Positions 1 to 12,112 of a stretch of 64,000 nt of DNA are shown here, one piece after another; the stretch's first letter is position 1, and every line of letters begins with the position of its first letter. The notes beneath the pieces are model-generated. The model saw only the letters and a list, made by a program, of their open reading frames with translations, did no database searches and was not told the origin of the DNA. The position numbers and the translations under genes were made by a program. The stretch comes from Nicotiana tabacum (Eukaryota; Streptophyta; Magnoliopsida; Solanales; Solanaceae): NCBI RefSeq assembly GCF_000715075.1, contig NC_134095.1:65229990-65293989 (forward strand). The letters run 5' to 3'.

Positions 1-497
1 GTAACAAAGTTTCACACCTCATACACAAACTTTAGCATTTCTTTGAAATTAGGGTTTCCCCCCAATACATACCCAATAACTATCTCCTTCCATTTTTGAG
101 TTTGCTCTGCAACTTCAGCTCGATTCAATCGAACAATCTTCACTCATTCCTTCATTACTGGAGGATAGTATTCCAATTTCATTAACTGTTGTACAAATAT
201 GTTGCCTTTTACCACATCAGCTAAAGACGGCTCCTATTGTTTAGGTTCTACTCGATTCACCGAAAAATTCAATTTCCTCGCTGCATTATTAACATCTTCC
301 TCCACTGATTTCTCTTCATTGTTACATTTTAAAGCTTGCATGATCGTTGGTGCACTACCCATTCCAGTCATCCAATGTACGAGCTGCATTTGTCCTATCA
401 CTTGTGGCACTCCTGTCTCTGGTGTTACCATTCTTCCTCCTACGTCGTTTTCTGGTATCGTAGGCGGTGCAGTTGGTTGAGATTTACGTTTGGCCAT
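1..497 (-). pseudogene. Degraded LINE ORF1-like (DUF4283-type) fragment
   Basis: Read on the minus strand from the ATG at 497 (MAKRKSQ), the frame gives a basic, proline-rich start and then a stretch ending in FSVNRVEPKQ at about 234. It is then cut by a stop, continues, meets another stop near 160, and still reads NRAEVAEQTQKWKE and VIGYVLGGNP close to the window edge. The spacing of VNRLEPK-like, KW-like and GYVxGxxP-like blocks resembles the N-terminal DUF4283 region of plant LINE ORF1 or zinc-knuckle proteins, which bind nucleic acid. An upstream in-frame ATG at 512 is possible, but MAKRK matches the usual start of this family better. It runs out of the window on the left, so its full extent is unseen. 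It lies outside the nested stack. The family call is from motif memory only. Confidence 0.5.
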
Positions 498-1043
498 CGT
501 CGTTATGCGCACGTTAGCTTCTTGCTTAACGTGCGCCTGCAGAGCTCAAGCCATTAATAAAAGTCCATCTTTCCATAGGATTCTTATTTGTTTCTGTATG
601 ATTTGGAATATGAGCAAATACATGATTTATTTTAAAATCTTAAATAATAATTTATGAAATGTTTACATTATAATTTTAACCAACACAAACTGTAGCTTAA
701 TTTAGTTCTAGGGTACTATATTGCACGATGGTCTATGAATTACACTTAATTTTAACATAAAAATAATAAATTTTAATTACGTGTAATTTATTACATCGTC
801 TTTTATATGAAATAAAAAATACAGCATAATTTTTTTTAATAAATTAGTGAAGGTGGCAAACATCCAAAATTGTGGCTGATTGTTCCATAAATAAAGTCAA
901 ACTGGTGATGAAAAGGATTACTAAATTTTAGTAACATCCAAAGTAATCATAGGCTACATTTTTTCTTTCTTTAATTTTTATTTTAAAACTCAAATATATT
1001 ATTTAATATTATAATTGAATAATTTTACGCGCAGAGCTTAATA
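498..1043. other. AT-rich flank, nothing recognised
   Basis: This is AT-rich sequence between the LINE-like remnant and the Helitron 5' end. I see no coding frame, RNA gene or repeat I can name. Confidence 0.5.
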
Positions 1044-1083
1044 TCTCTCTCTCTTTATATATATATATATTAAAAGCACGAAG
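1044..1083 (+). repeat. Helitron-like 5' terminus with (TA)n run
   Basis: TCTCTCTCTTT, then a TA repeat of about ten units (1056-1070), then TTAAAAGCACGAAGG. Many plant Helitrons begin with TC and a TA-rich run before this AAAGCACGAAG block. The base before TC is A, as expected for insertion between A and T. Confidence 0.5.
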
Positions 1084-1587
1084 GCTCTTAGTAAAATATC
1101 ATTTGTCATTTTTACCCTTTAAAAATATATTACATATTGGATAAAAAAGTACTTTAAGTTATTTTTCTAATTTTTAGGACGTCAAAATTAATTATATTTT
1201 GTATATTTGATTATTCCTTATTTAACATAACTGATATCTAAAGAAAGTAAAAATAGAAAACTTAAAAGTAGGAAATTTTCGTGCATTTAGAGCTATTTTT
1301 AGGTTTATGAGTCAATTCCACATGAATATGAACAAGTTGAACCTTAGTAGTTGGACTCAAATATTGTAGCTCAAGGATATCATAGCAAAATCATCTAGCG
1401 AACACCCGGTGGACAAATTTATTGTCCTTGTCCTTTGTAGTCTCTCTTATTTGCTTCAGCCATACTACATGTTTGAAATTACTTAATTTGGCTATGAGTA
1501 ATTTGTCAAGATAAGATCATTGCTTCGAAGTGTTTCTAATTCATTTTCTTATCGTGTTTTATGTGATTTGTTTTTTTTTTTCTTTTG
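1084..1587. other. AT-rich Helitron body, no gene recognised
   Basis: AT-rich sequence with no coding frame that I recognise. The bases GTTAT at 1588-1592 are the left target duplication of element A. Confidence 0.4.
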
Positions 1588-2302
1588 GTTATTGTCACGA
1601 CCGAATTTCCCACCCTCGGGAGTTGTGACGGCGCCTACTAATGTGAGCTAGGCAAGCCGACTGTTTGAACAAATTACTTTTTTACCAATTTATATTCTTT
1701 AATAATTATAAAGCAATAACATGTAGACAGCGAAAATTACAATAAGCGGAAGAAATGCAGTAAACTATCTGAAATATGTATCTAATATAACTGCTTGAGC
1801 CTCGACCACCCAGAACTGGTGTCACAGTTTCACATACGATCTAAGAATACCACATACAAAGTCTAAAAGATAAAAGATACATTGTTTCTGAACTAAGTAA
1901 ATGAAACACGAGTAAAGGGATAGAGGGAGACGCCAGGGCCTGCGGACGCCTCCAGGACTACCTTGGGTCTCTGTGTGGACTGAAGGCAACCACCCAATCT
2001 ACGGTCCAAAAGCTGCAGCTCCAGGATCTGCACACAGCGCAGAGTGTAGTATCAGCACAACTGACCCCATGTGTTGGCAAGTGTCTAGCCTCACCTAGGC
2101 GAAGTAGTGACGAGGTTAGGACCAGACTACCAAATGAACTTGCACAATTCAACTATATACAACGAAAAAGAGGAACAGTAATATACAGTCAAGTATGGGA
2201 GGGGTAACATGCTGCGGGGGAACTATCAATTTAGAATGGAAAGACAACAGGTAATTGAAAGAAACAACATATCTCAGATATCAACAAAGTATCAGAAATC
2301 GT

Positions 2303-2580
2303 ACGGCACCACCCTTCGTGCTTTTACTCTCGTCCTCACCAAAGCAATCAAGTAATGAAAATGTGCATGGCATCACCCTTCGTGCTTTTACTCTCGTCCT
2401 CACCATATAATCAATATAATCGGCATGGAATGGTACTTCGTGCGGCACGGCATCACCCTTCGTGTTTTATACTCTTTCCTAACAAATCATACACGGCATC
2501 ACCCTTCGTGCTTTAACACTCTCTCACCAAAACAATACACGGCATCACCCTTCGTGCTTTAACATTCTTCCTCACCCAAA
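2303..2580. repeat. LTR tandem repeat, CGGCATCACCCTTCGTGC units
   Basis: About five to six imperfect units of roughly 35-50 bp, each with CGGCATCACCCTTCGTGC followed by a TTTTACTCTCGTCCTCACC-like tail. The same block is at 10551-10830 in the other LTR of A and, in reverse complement, at 56990-57300 in solo LTR H. Confidence 0.85.
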
Positions 2581-3640
2581 CAACAATCATAAAAAATAGG
2601 GCAAAGGAATAAATAAAATTACAATAAGAATCCCGGCAAGGGAACAATAGTTCAACAATCAAGTCCCGGCAAGGGAACAACATCAAAAGAAACATCAACA
2701 TCCCAGCAAGGGAGATAACATTAAAAGAAACAATATCCCAGCAAGGGATGCCATGTAATAGTTCTCTTCTTTTTCTCATTGTTACTTTACAACTCACTTC
2801 ACAACTTGAGCCAATGCTCTAAAAGGTTCAATTACCACTTATACTTTCACATTACATTATACAACTTGAGTCAACGCTCCTCAATGTTCATATGTCATAA
2901 TTACATTCCACAAACTTTGCCCAACAATAGAAATCATCACCAAAGCATGAATAACACAACGAAGTCATAATAATTACAATATAAGACTCACGGGCATGCT
3001 TGACACCAATGTATTGATACTTGTCACCATGCCTATATGTCGTACTCAACAAATACCACATAGCAAAGAGGACTCGACTCCTAATCTCTCAAGCTAAGGT
3101 TAGACCAAACACTTACCTCGATGCCACGAACACAATTCAAGCCTCAACTATCACTTTACCTCTTGATTCCACCACCAATTCGCTCGTATCTAGACATAAG
3201 TTACTTAATTACATCAATAGACGCTAAATGAATCAATTCTAATGCATGAAAATTAGTTTTTCAAAGTTTTACCCAAAAAGTCAAAAATACCCACCGGGAC
3301 CACATGGTCAAAAACCGAGGTTCGAACCAAAACCCGATTACCCATTCCCACGAACTCAAATATATAATTTGTTTTGAAATCAGACCTCAAATCGAGGTCC
3401 AAATCCCCAATTTTTGAAAAATCTAGGTTATACCCAAAACACCCAATTTTCCCCATGAAAATCATTGATTTTGAGTTGAAATCATGTGAAAAGATATTAA
3501 CGATTGAAGGAAACGAGTTAAAATTGACTTACAATCGATTTGGAAGAAGAGTTGTCTTTGAAAAATCACCCAAAAGTGCTTTGATTTTGAAAGAGTGTGA
3601 AAAATGAAAGATTTTTGGCTAAGTTATAAAATTGCAGGTC

Positions 3641-3895
3641 GTAGATGTCGCAATTGCGACAAGAGTTCGCAATTGCGAACCCAGACTTCTGCTAAGCTCG
3701 CATTTGCGAAGTGACCCTTGCATTTGCGAGGTTGTAATTGCGAACATACAATCGCATTTACAATAACAGGCCCAAATGGGGAGTATCGCATTTGCGAAGG
3801 AAAAATCTCGCATTTGCGAGGAAGGGCTGGCCTGGGCTGTTTCGCAGTTGCGACTCAGCCTTCGCATTTGCGAGCCAGGCTTCGCAAATGCAAAG
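3641..3895. repeat. Array of short CpG palindromes in LTR of A
   Basis: About eleven copies of TCGCATTTGCGA or TCGCAATTGCGA (the latter a perfect 12-bp palindrome) or close variants, spaced roughly 10-35 bp apart. The array is also at 11894-12112 and, in the opposite orientation, at 47808-48032. Confidence 0.85.
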
Positions 3896-4640
3896 CCTGC
3901 AGGCCTGCAATGAAACAGCTGAAGCCTGCACTTTCTCGAGTCCAAAATCCACCCTGTGGCCTATCCAAAACTCACCCGAGCCCTCGAAGCTTCAAACCAA
4001 ACATGCATACCAACCTAAAAACATCATACGGACTTGTTAGTGCATTCAAATCACCAAAATAACATCAACAACTATGAATTTAGCATCAAAATCATGAAAA
4101 TACTTAAGAACTTCAAATTTTCCAAATTTCTTAAATAAGGTCTGATTCACGTCATTTCAAGTCCATTTCTTACCAATTTTCACAAGCTCGACTCAAATCA
4201 TATATAAGACCTATACCAGGCTCCAGAACCAAAATATGGGCCCGATACTAATGGTTTCAAACATAAATTCTTTTCTTTATTTCATAATTAATTCAGCAAA
4301 ATAATTTCTTTCAAAAATTCATTTCTCGGGCTTGAGACCTCGGAATTCAATTCCGGGCATATGCCCAAGTCCCATATTTTCCTACGGACCCTCCGGGACC
4401 GTCAAATCACGGGTCCGGGTTCGTTTACCCAAAATGTTGACGGAAGTCAACTTAAACTCATTATAAAGGCACAATTCATCATTTTTCACAAATTTTCACA
4501 TAATGGCATTCCGGCTAAGCGCCCGAACAGTGCACGCAAATCGAGGTGAGATGGAAAGAGGTTTTTAAAGCCTCGAAATGCAGAATTTGTTTCTAAAGCA
4601 AGTGATGACCGACCCACATTCTCCACATCGAAAGAGGTTT

Positions 4641-6239
4641 TTATGGCCTCAGAATGCAGAAGAAGGAAGTACCTGAGTCGGGGAAAAGATGGGGATAACG
4701 GCTCCGCATATTGGACTCAGACTCCCAGGTTGATGCTTCGGCAGGCTGACCTCTCCACTGAACACGGCAGAAGGAAAACTCTTCGATCTCAACTAACGAA
4801 CCTGCCGGTCTAGAATAGCTATCAGCTCCTCCTCATAAGACAAGTCCTTGTCCAACTGGACAGTGCTAAAATCTAACACATGGGATGGATCGACGTGATA
4901 CTTCTGAAGCACGGACACATGAAACATTGGATGCACGGCTGATAAACTCGGCGACAACGCAAGTCTGTAAGCCACCTCTCCCACTCGGTCAAGAATCTCA
5001 AATGGGCCAATGAACCTAGGGCTAAGCTCACCCTTCTTCCCAAATCTCATCACGCCCTTCATAGACGACACCCGAAGCAATACCCGCTCACTGACCATGA
5101 ATGCCAAATCTAGAACCTTACGGTCGGCATAACTCTTTTGCTTGGACTGAGCCGTAAGAAGCCGATCGTGAATGATCATGACCTTGTTCAAGGCGTCCTG
5201 TACTAGATCTGTACCCAACAACCAAGCCTCTCCCGGCTCAAACTATCCAACCGACAACCGATACCGCCTACCATACAAAGCCTCATAAGGAGCCATCTGG
5301 ATATCGAGTGGTAGTTGTTGTTGTAGGCAAACTCTGCTAAAGGCAAAATACCACGAGCCTCTAAAGTCAATGACACAAGCCCGGAGCATATCCTCCAAAA
5401 TCTGAATGGTCCGCTCGGACTGCCCGTCCGTCTGAGGATGAAATGTTGTGCTCAACTCAACCCGTGTGCCCAACTCTTGCTGAACTACTATCCAAATATG
5501 GGAGGTAAGATGTGTACCTCGGTCCAAAATGATAGACACGGGAACACCATGAAGACGAACTACCTCCCGGATATAGATCTCAGCTAACCTCTCGGAAGAA
5601 TAGGATACTACCACAGGAATGAAATGTGCTGACTTGGTCAGCCTATCAACAATAGCCCATACTGCATCGAACTTCCTCTGAGTCCGTGGGAGTCCAACAA
5701 CGAAGTCCATAGTGATACGCTCCCACTTTCACTCAGGAATCTCAATCTTCTGGAACAAACCACCATGTCTCTAATGCTCGTACTTAACCTGCTGACAATT
5801 CAAACACCGAGCCACATATGCAACGATATCATTCTTCATTCATCTCCACCAATAATGCTGCCGCAAATCCTGGTACATCTTAGCGGCGCCCAGATGAATA
5901 GAGTACCGGGAGCTACGGGGCTCCTCTAAAATCAACTCTCGAAGCCCATCCACATTAGGCACACAAACGCGACCCTACAATCTCAAAACTCCATCATCTC
6001 CTAAGGTAACCTGCTTGGCATTCCATGCTGCACCATGTCTCGGAGGACACATAAATGAGGATCATCATACTGCCGATCTCGGATACGCTCTAATAAAGAA
6101 GAACGGGCGACTGTGAAGCTAACACATGGCTGGGCTCAGAAACATCCAACCTCACAAACTGATTGGCCAAAGACTGAACATCCAAAGCAAGCAATCTCTC
6201 ACCGATCGGAGTATAAGCAAGACTGCCCATACTGGCTGA
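4641..6239 (-). pseudogene. Element A integrase with C-terminal chromodomain, broken
   Basis: Minus-strand remnant of the integrase that inserts retrotransposon cDNA. The zinc-binding end is visible near 5760-5880 as CLNCQQVKYEH. The catalytic core is open at 5710-5243 (MDFVVGLP, then ILDRGTHLT, then GQSERTIQ), so the D, D and E positions are still present there. The C-terminal part (5221-4793) has the GKKGELSPRFIGPFEI block typical of gypsy integrases, followed after a stop and a frameshift by a chromodomain-like tail that can be recognised by alignment to element B and ends at a TAA at 4641-4643. The breaks include the stops bounding these frames and a deletion that shifts the chromodomain frame near 4740. 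Not functional. Confidence 0.88.
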
Positions 6240-8106
6240 CTTCTTACTCAAAGCATCGGCCACCACATTGACCTTTCCTAGATGATATAAGATGGTGATA
6301 TCTTAGTCCTTTAATAGCTCCAACCACCTTCTCTGCCTCAAATTTAGCTCCTTCTGCTTGAACAAATACTGCAAACTCTAGTGATCCGTGAACATCTCAC
6401 ATGCCACGCCATACAGATAATGCCTTCAAATCTTCAACGCGTGAACGATGGTTGCTAACTCCAAATCATGAACCGAATAGTTCTTCTCATGAATCTTCAA
6501 CTGTCGTGAAGCATAGGCAATGACCTTTCTATCCTACATCAATACCGCGCCAAGTCCAATACGAGATGTATCACAATAAACTGTATAAGGCCCTGAATCT
6601 GTGGGCAAAACCAACACTGGTGCCGTAGTCACAGCTGTCTTGAGCTTCTGAAAGCTCGCCTCACACTCATATAACCACCTGAAATGGGCACCCTTCTGGG
6701 TCAACCTGGTCATCGAGGCTGCGATAGATGAAAACCCCTCTACAAACTGACGATAGTAGCCTGCCAATCCCAAGAAACTCCGGATCTCTGTAGCTGATGC
6801 TGGTCTAGGCCAGTTCTTGACTGCCTCAATCTTCTTCGGATCAACCTGAATACCCTCTGCTGATACAACATGACCCAGGAATGCAACTGAACTCAGCCAG
6901 AACTTACACTTCGAAAACTTAGCATATAACTGACTATCTATCAAAGTCTGAAGAACCACTCTAGGATGCTGCTCGTGCTCCTCCTAGCTGCGGGAATAGA
7001 TCAAAATATCATCAATGAAGACTATCATCAAGTAAGGGTTGAATACTCGGTTCATCAAATCCATAAAAGTTGATGGGGCATTTGTCAACCCGAATGACAT
7101 CACCAAGAACTCATAATGTCTGTATCGAGTGTGGAAAGTTGTCTTAGGGACATCGGATGCCCTAATCTTCAACTGATGGTAGCCAGATCTCAAGTCAATC
7201 TTCGAAAATACCTTAGCACCCTGAATCTAATCAAACAAATCATCAGTCATCGGCAATGAATACTTACTCTTGATTGTAACCTTGTTCAACTGCCGGTAAT
7301 CAATACATGTCCTCATCGATCCATCCTTCTTCTTAACAAACAATACCGGCGCACCCTAAGGCAAAACACTCGGTCTAATGAAACCTTTCTCAAGCAAGTC
7401 TTGCAACTGGTCCTTCAACTCTTTCAACTCAGGCGGGACCATACGATACGGCGGGATAGAAATGGGCAGAGTGCCCGGAGCCAAATCAATGCAAAAGTCA
7501 ATATCCCTGTCGGGTGGCATACCCGGCAAGTCTGAAGGAAATACCTCAGGAAACTCATGAACAACGGGCACAAAATCAATAGAAGTAACCTCAGCACTAG
7601 AATCACAAACATAGGCCAAATAGGCCAAACACCCCTTCTCGACCATACGACGAGCCTTAATATATGAGATAACACTATTGGTAGAATGACCAGGAGTCCC
7701 TCTCCACTCTAAACATGTTAAACCCGACAAGGCTAAGGTCACAATCTTGGCATGACAGTCCAAGATAGCATGATAAGGTGATAACCAGTCCATCCTAATA
7801 TGACATCGAAATCAACCATGTCCAGAAGAAGCAAATCTACACGAGTCTCAAGACCTCCAATCACAACTATACATGAACGATGGACTTGATCTACCATAAT
7901 AGAATCACCCACCGGTGTAGACACATAAATAGGAGCACTCAAAGAATCACTAGGAATGACCAAATACGGTGCAAAATAAGATGACACATAGGAGTATATA
8001 GATCCCGGATCAAATAAAACTGAAGAATCTCTGCTACAAACCAGAACAGTACCTGTGATAACTACATCAGAAGCCTCAACCTCAGGCCTGGCTAGAAGAG
8101 CATAAC
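6240..8106 (-). pseudogene. Element A protease, reverse transcriptase and RNase H, broken
   Basis: Minus-strand pol remnant. The aspartic protease is marked by LFDPGSIYSYVS near 8000 and by [16 protein letters not shown] near 7810, where a frameshift separates it from the next frame beginning MDWLSPYHA at 7793. Reverse transcriptase follows: [19 protein letters not shown] near 7400, a stop, then [18 protein letters not shown] and the catalytic [11 protein letters not shown] at about 7005-7025. A few residues just before FIDD are missing relative to elements B and D. RNase H begins near 6600 with [17 protein letters not shown] and then hits a stop at 6534. Several stops and frameshifts make it inactive. 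Confidence 0.9.
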
Positions 8107-9644
8107 ATCGGGGTTGGGCCCCACCACCCTGAACTACATCTCTGGGATGGCCTGCGGCTTACTGGCCTCCACCTATAGTGGCCCGAGCTCCACCTCTAAT
8201 ACCTCTACCTCCACCTCCACCTCTAGTACCTCTACCCCCACCTCTAGCTAGCTGGGCAGGCTGTGGAACACTCGGTGCCTGAACCATGGCACGGGAACCC
8301 TGATGTTGGGAGCTGTTCGGTGCTCGACGGCAAAACCTAGCAATGTGACCCATATCACCGCAAGTGTAACAAGCCCTCGGCTACTGAGATTGCTGACCCT
8401 GACGACCTGAATGACCACCCCGAAAACTCTGAAGCGGCGGTGCACTGATAGGAGCTGGTGGTGCACTGTAGGACTGCTGATCAAAATACTGCATATAGGA
8501 ACCACGACCACCCGAGGCACCGTGAGAAACTTGAAGTGCTGACTGAAAAGGCCTAGGAGAATGGCCTCTACCATACGAATCTCTACCTCCAGACGAGGTA
8601 CCACTGAATCGGCCTGAATGACGAGGCCTCTTGTCAGACCCCGGACCACCTCCCTGCGATAAAACCATCTCAACTCCCTTGGCCACATTGGCCGCCTCCT
8701 AGAAAGAAATCTCACTCCCTGTCTCCTTGGCCATCTAAAGCCGAATAGGCTGGATAAGTCCCCCAATGAACCTTCTCACCCTCTCTCTCTCTCTCTCTCG
8801 GTGGGAAATATGATAAGAGCATGGCAGCCAAGTCGATGAATCTAGTCTCATACTGAGTAACAGTCATAGAACCCTGCTGGAGACGCTCAAACTACCTCCG
8901 ATAGATATCTCTCTGAGTGATAGGGAGAAACTTCTCCAGAAATAGCTGAGTAAACTGCTCCCAAGTCAAAGCTGGCGATCCGGCTAGCCCTGCCAAACAA
9001 TAATCTCTCCACCAAGTCTTGGCGGATCCAGACAAGCGAAAAGTAGCAAAATCGACCCTATTGGTCTCCACTATACCCATGTTCCTGAGAACCTCATGAC
9101 AACTGTCTAGATAATCCTGGGGATCCTCAGAAGATGCACCGCTGAAAGTAGTAGTGAAGAACTCGGTGAACCTTTCCAACCTCCACAAAGCATCGGCAGA
9201 CATAGCTGCTCCATCACCGGTTTGAGCTACCATGCCCGGCTAAACTGTTCCAACTGGCTGAACTGCTGGAGTCTAGAACTGGGGAGCTATCTGCTCCGAA
9301 GTGCGAGTAGCAGGAGTATGGACTCCTCCCCCAACCTGAGAGACGGCTTTTGCTACAGGAAGCAAGCCTGCTCGGGTGACACTCTCCATAAGGCCCACTA
9401 GACGGACCAGAGCATCCTAGAGTACGGGGGTAGCAATAAACCCCTTTGGGACCTGAACTGGGCTCATTGAAACTGTATAGGCCGGAACCTCATCATCAAA
9501 GTCAACCTGAGGCTCCACCGTTGGTGCTGCTGCTCTGGGCTGAGCTCTGCCCCTACCTCGGCCTCGCCCTCTGCCCCTCGTTGGAGCTGCTGCTGGGGGC
9601 TTGGGCTGCTAGTCAGTGGATGAGGAAGCACGTGTTCTCACCAT
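8107..9644 (-). pseudogene. Element A gag with CCHC zinc knuckle, broken
   Basis: Minus-strand capsid gene. The ATG at 9644 gives MVRTRASSSTD and then a stop, followed by an RGRGRGRG-rich stretch, the same start as the gag of element B. The gag core is open at 9233-8892 (SGSAKTWWRDYCLAG, LTWEQFTQLFLEKFLP). A frameshift and a (GA)n-like run near 8790-8815 interrupt it. The next frame (8686-8381) is glycine- and proline-rich and ends just before a CCHC nucleic-acid-binding knuckle, CYTCGDMGHIARFC (near 8330-8370). At least four in-frame stops are present. Gag would package the element RNA; this copy cannot make the full protein. Confidence 0.88.
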
Positions 9645-9826
9645 CTGCGAAAGAACAGAGTAGAAATCCAATTAGCATTGAGAAACCAAACCGCACCACA
9701 GGAAAGAATAAATGTGAAGTTTTTCCTAACTCTGTATCCTCTTGGGGATAAGTACAGACGTCTCTGTACCGATCCCTCAGACTCTACTAAGCTTGTTTGT
9801 GAACTGTGAGACCCATGTAACCTAGA

Positions 9827-9838
9827 GCTAAGATACCA
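9827..9838 (-). other. Element A primer-binding site (mutated initiator-Met type)
   Basis: Adjacent to the right LTR, the minus strand reads TGGTATCTTAGC. The intact sites in B and D read TGGTATCAGAGC, complementary to the 3' end of initiator tRNA-Met, so two positions have changed here. Confidence 0.8.
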
Positions 9839-10550
9839 ACTTGTCATGACCCGGATTTCCCACCCTCGGGAGTCGTGATGGCGCCTACTAATGTGAGCTA
9901 GGCAAGCCGACTGTTTGAACAAATTACCTTTTACCAATTTATATTCTTTAACAATTACAAAGCAATAACGTGTAGACAACGGAAATTACAATAAGCGGAA
10001 GAAATGCAGTAAACTATCTGAAATATGTATCTAATACAACTGTTTGAGCCTCGACCACCCAAAGCTGGTGTCACAGTTTCACAAATGATCTAAGAATACT
10101 ACATACAAAGTCTGAAAGATAAAAGATACACTATTGCTGAACTAAGTAAATGAAACACGAGTAAAGGGATAGAGGGAGACGACAGGGCCTGAGGACGCCT
10201 GCAGGACTACCTTGGGTCTCCGCGTGAACTGAAGGCAGCCACCCAATCTACGATCCAAAAGTTGCTGCTCCGGGATCTGCACACAGTGCAGAGTGTAGTA
10301 TCAGCACAACCGACCTCATGCGCTGGTAACTGCCTAGCCTAACCTCGGCAAAGTAGTGACGAGGCTAGGACCAGACTCCCAAATGAAAATGCACAATTCA
10401 ACTATATACAACGGAAAAGAAGAACAGTAGTATACAGTCAAGTATGGGAGAGGTAATATGCTGCGGGGGAACTATCAATTTAGAATGGAAAGACAACAAG
10501 TAATTGAAAGAAACAACATATCTCAGATATCAACAAAGAATCAGAAATCG

Positions 10551-10830
10551 CACGGCACTACCCTTCGTGCTTTTACTCTCGTCCTCACCAAAGCAATCAA
10601 GTAATGAAAATGTGCACGGCATCACCCTTCATGCTTTTACTCTCGTCCTCACCATATAATCAATATAATCGGCACGGAATGGTACATCATGCGGCACGGC
10701 ATCACCCTTCGTGCTTTACATTCTTTCCTCACAAATCATACACGGCATCACCCTTCGTGCTTTAACACTCTCTCACCAAAACAATACACGGCATCACCCT
10801 TCGTGCTTTAACACTCTTCCTCACCCAAAC
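10551..10830. repeat. LTR tandem repeat, second copy in A
   Basis: Same CGGCATCACCCTTCGTGC-type units as 2303-2580, about five to six imperfect copies. A neighbouring block of CCCGGCAAGGGA-like repeats follows at about 10880-11000. Confidence 0.85.
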
Positions 10831-11893
10831 AACAATCACAAATAATAGGGAAAGGGAATAAATGAAATTACAATAAGAATCCCGACAAGGGAACAATAGT
10901 TCAACAATCAAGTCTCGGCAAGGGAACAACATCAAAAGAAACATCAACGTCCCGGCAAGGGATATAACATTAAAAGCAACAACATCCCGGCAAGGGAAGC
11001 CACGTAATAACTCTCTTATTTTTCTCATTGTTACTTTACAACTCACTTCATAACTTGAGCCAATGCTCTAAAAGGTTCAATTACCACTTATACTTTCACA
11101 TTTCATTATACAACTTGAGCCAACGCTCCTCAATATTCATATGTCATAATTACATTCCACAAACTTTGCCCAACAATAGAAATCATCACCAAAGCATGAA
11201 TAACACAACGAAATCGTAATAATCACAATATAAGACTCACGGGCATGCTTGACACCAACGTATAGATAGTCGTCACCATGCCTATACGTCGTACTCAACA
11301 AATACCACATAGCAAATAGGACTCGACTCCTAATCCCTCAAGCTAAGGTTAGACTAAACACTTACCTCGATGCCACGAACACAATTCAAGCCTCAACTAT
11401 CGCTTTACCTCTTGATTCCACCACCAATTCGCTCTTATCTAGCCACAAGTTACTTAATTACATCATTAGACGCTAAATGAATCAATTCTAATGCATGAAA
11501 ATGAGTTTCCAAAGTTTTACCCAAAAAGTCAAAAATCGCCCCCAGGCCCACATGTTCTAAACCCGAGGTTCGAACCAAAACTCGATTACCCATTCCCCCA
11601 CGAACTCAAATATATAATTTATTTTGAAACCGAACCTCAAATTGAGGTCCAAATCCCCAATTTTCGAAAAACCTAGGTTATACCCAAAACACCCAATTTC
11701 CCCCATGAAAATCATTGATTTTGAGTTGAAATCATGTGAAAAGATGTTAATGATTAAAGGAAACGAGTTAAAATTGACTTACAATCGATTTGGAAGAAGA
11801 GTTGTCTTTGAAAAATCGCCCAAGAGTGTTTTGGTTTTGAAAGCGTGTGAAAAATGAAAGATTTTCGGCTAAGTTATAAAATTGTAGGTCGCA

Positions 11894-12112
11894 GATGTCG
11901 CAATTGCGAACCCAGACTTCTGCTAAGCTCGCATTTGCGAAGTGACCCTCGCATTTGTGAGTCGGAATTGCGAACATACAATCGCATTTGCGATAACATG
12001 CCCAAATGGGAAGTATCGCATTTGCGAAGGAAAAATCTCGCATTTGCGAGGAAGGTCTGGCTTGGGTTGTTTCGCATTTGTGACTCAGCCTTCGCATTTG
12101 CGAGCCCCTGCA
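11894..12112. repeat. Palindrome array, second copy in A
   Basis: About nine copies of TCGCAATTGCGA or TCGCATTTGCGA-type palindromes, matching the array at 3641-3895 with a few units changed or lost. Confidence 0.85.

Larger units (their letters stand above)
1593..4616 (-). repeat. Element A 3' LTR (left copy)
   Basis: It begins TGTCACGACC on the plus strand and ends at the internal junction near GACCCA at 4616. It is collinear with 9842-12836. The last few bases next to the internal region lost part of the terminal palindrome seen in the right copy. It holds a tandem-repeat block (2303-2580), a run of CCCGGCAAGGGA-like repeats (2631-2750) and a palindrome array (3641-3895). Open frames inside it are not genes. 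Confidence 0.93.

Noticed and set aside
3619..4062. Overlapping open frames in the palindrome array of A
   Set aside because: TCGCATTTGCGA repeats create Arg/Leu/His-rich frames on both strands, all low-complexity and not conserved as protein.
4641..9644. Endogenous pararetrovirus
   Set aside because: The domain order with integrase and a chromodomain, LTRs and a TSD identify Ty3/gypsy retrotransposons; no movement-protein or viral coat motifs are present.
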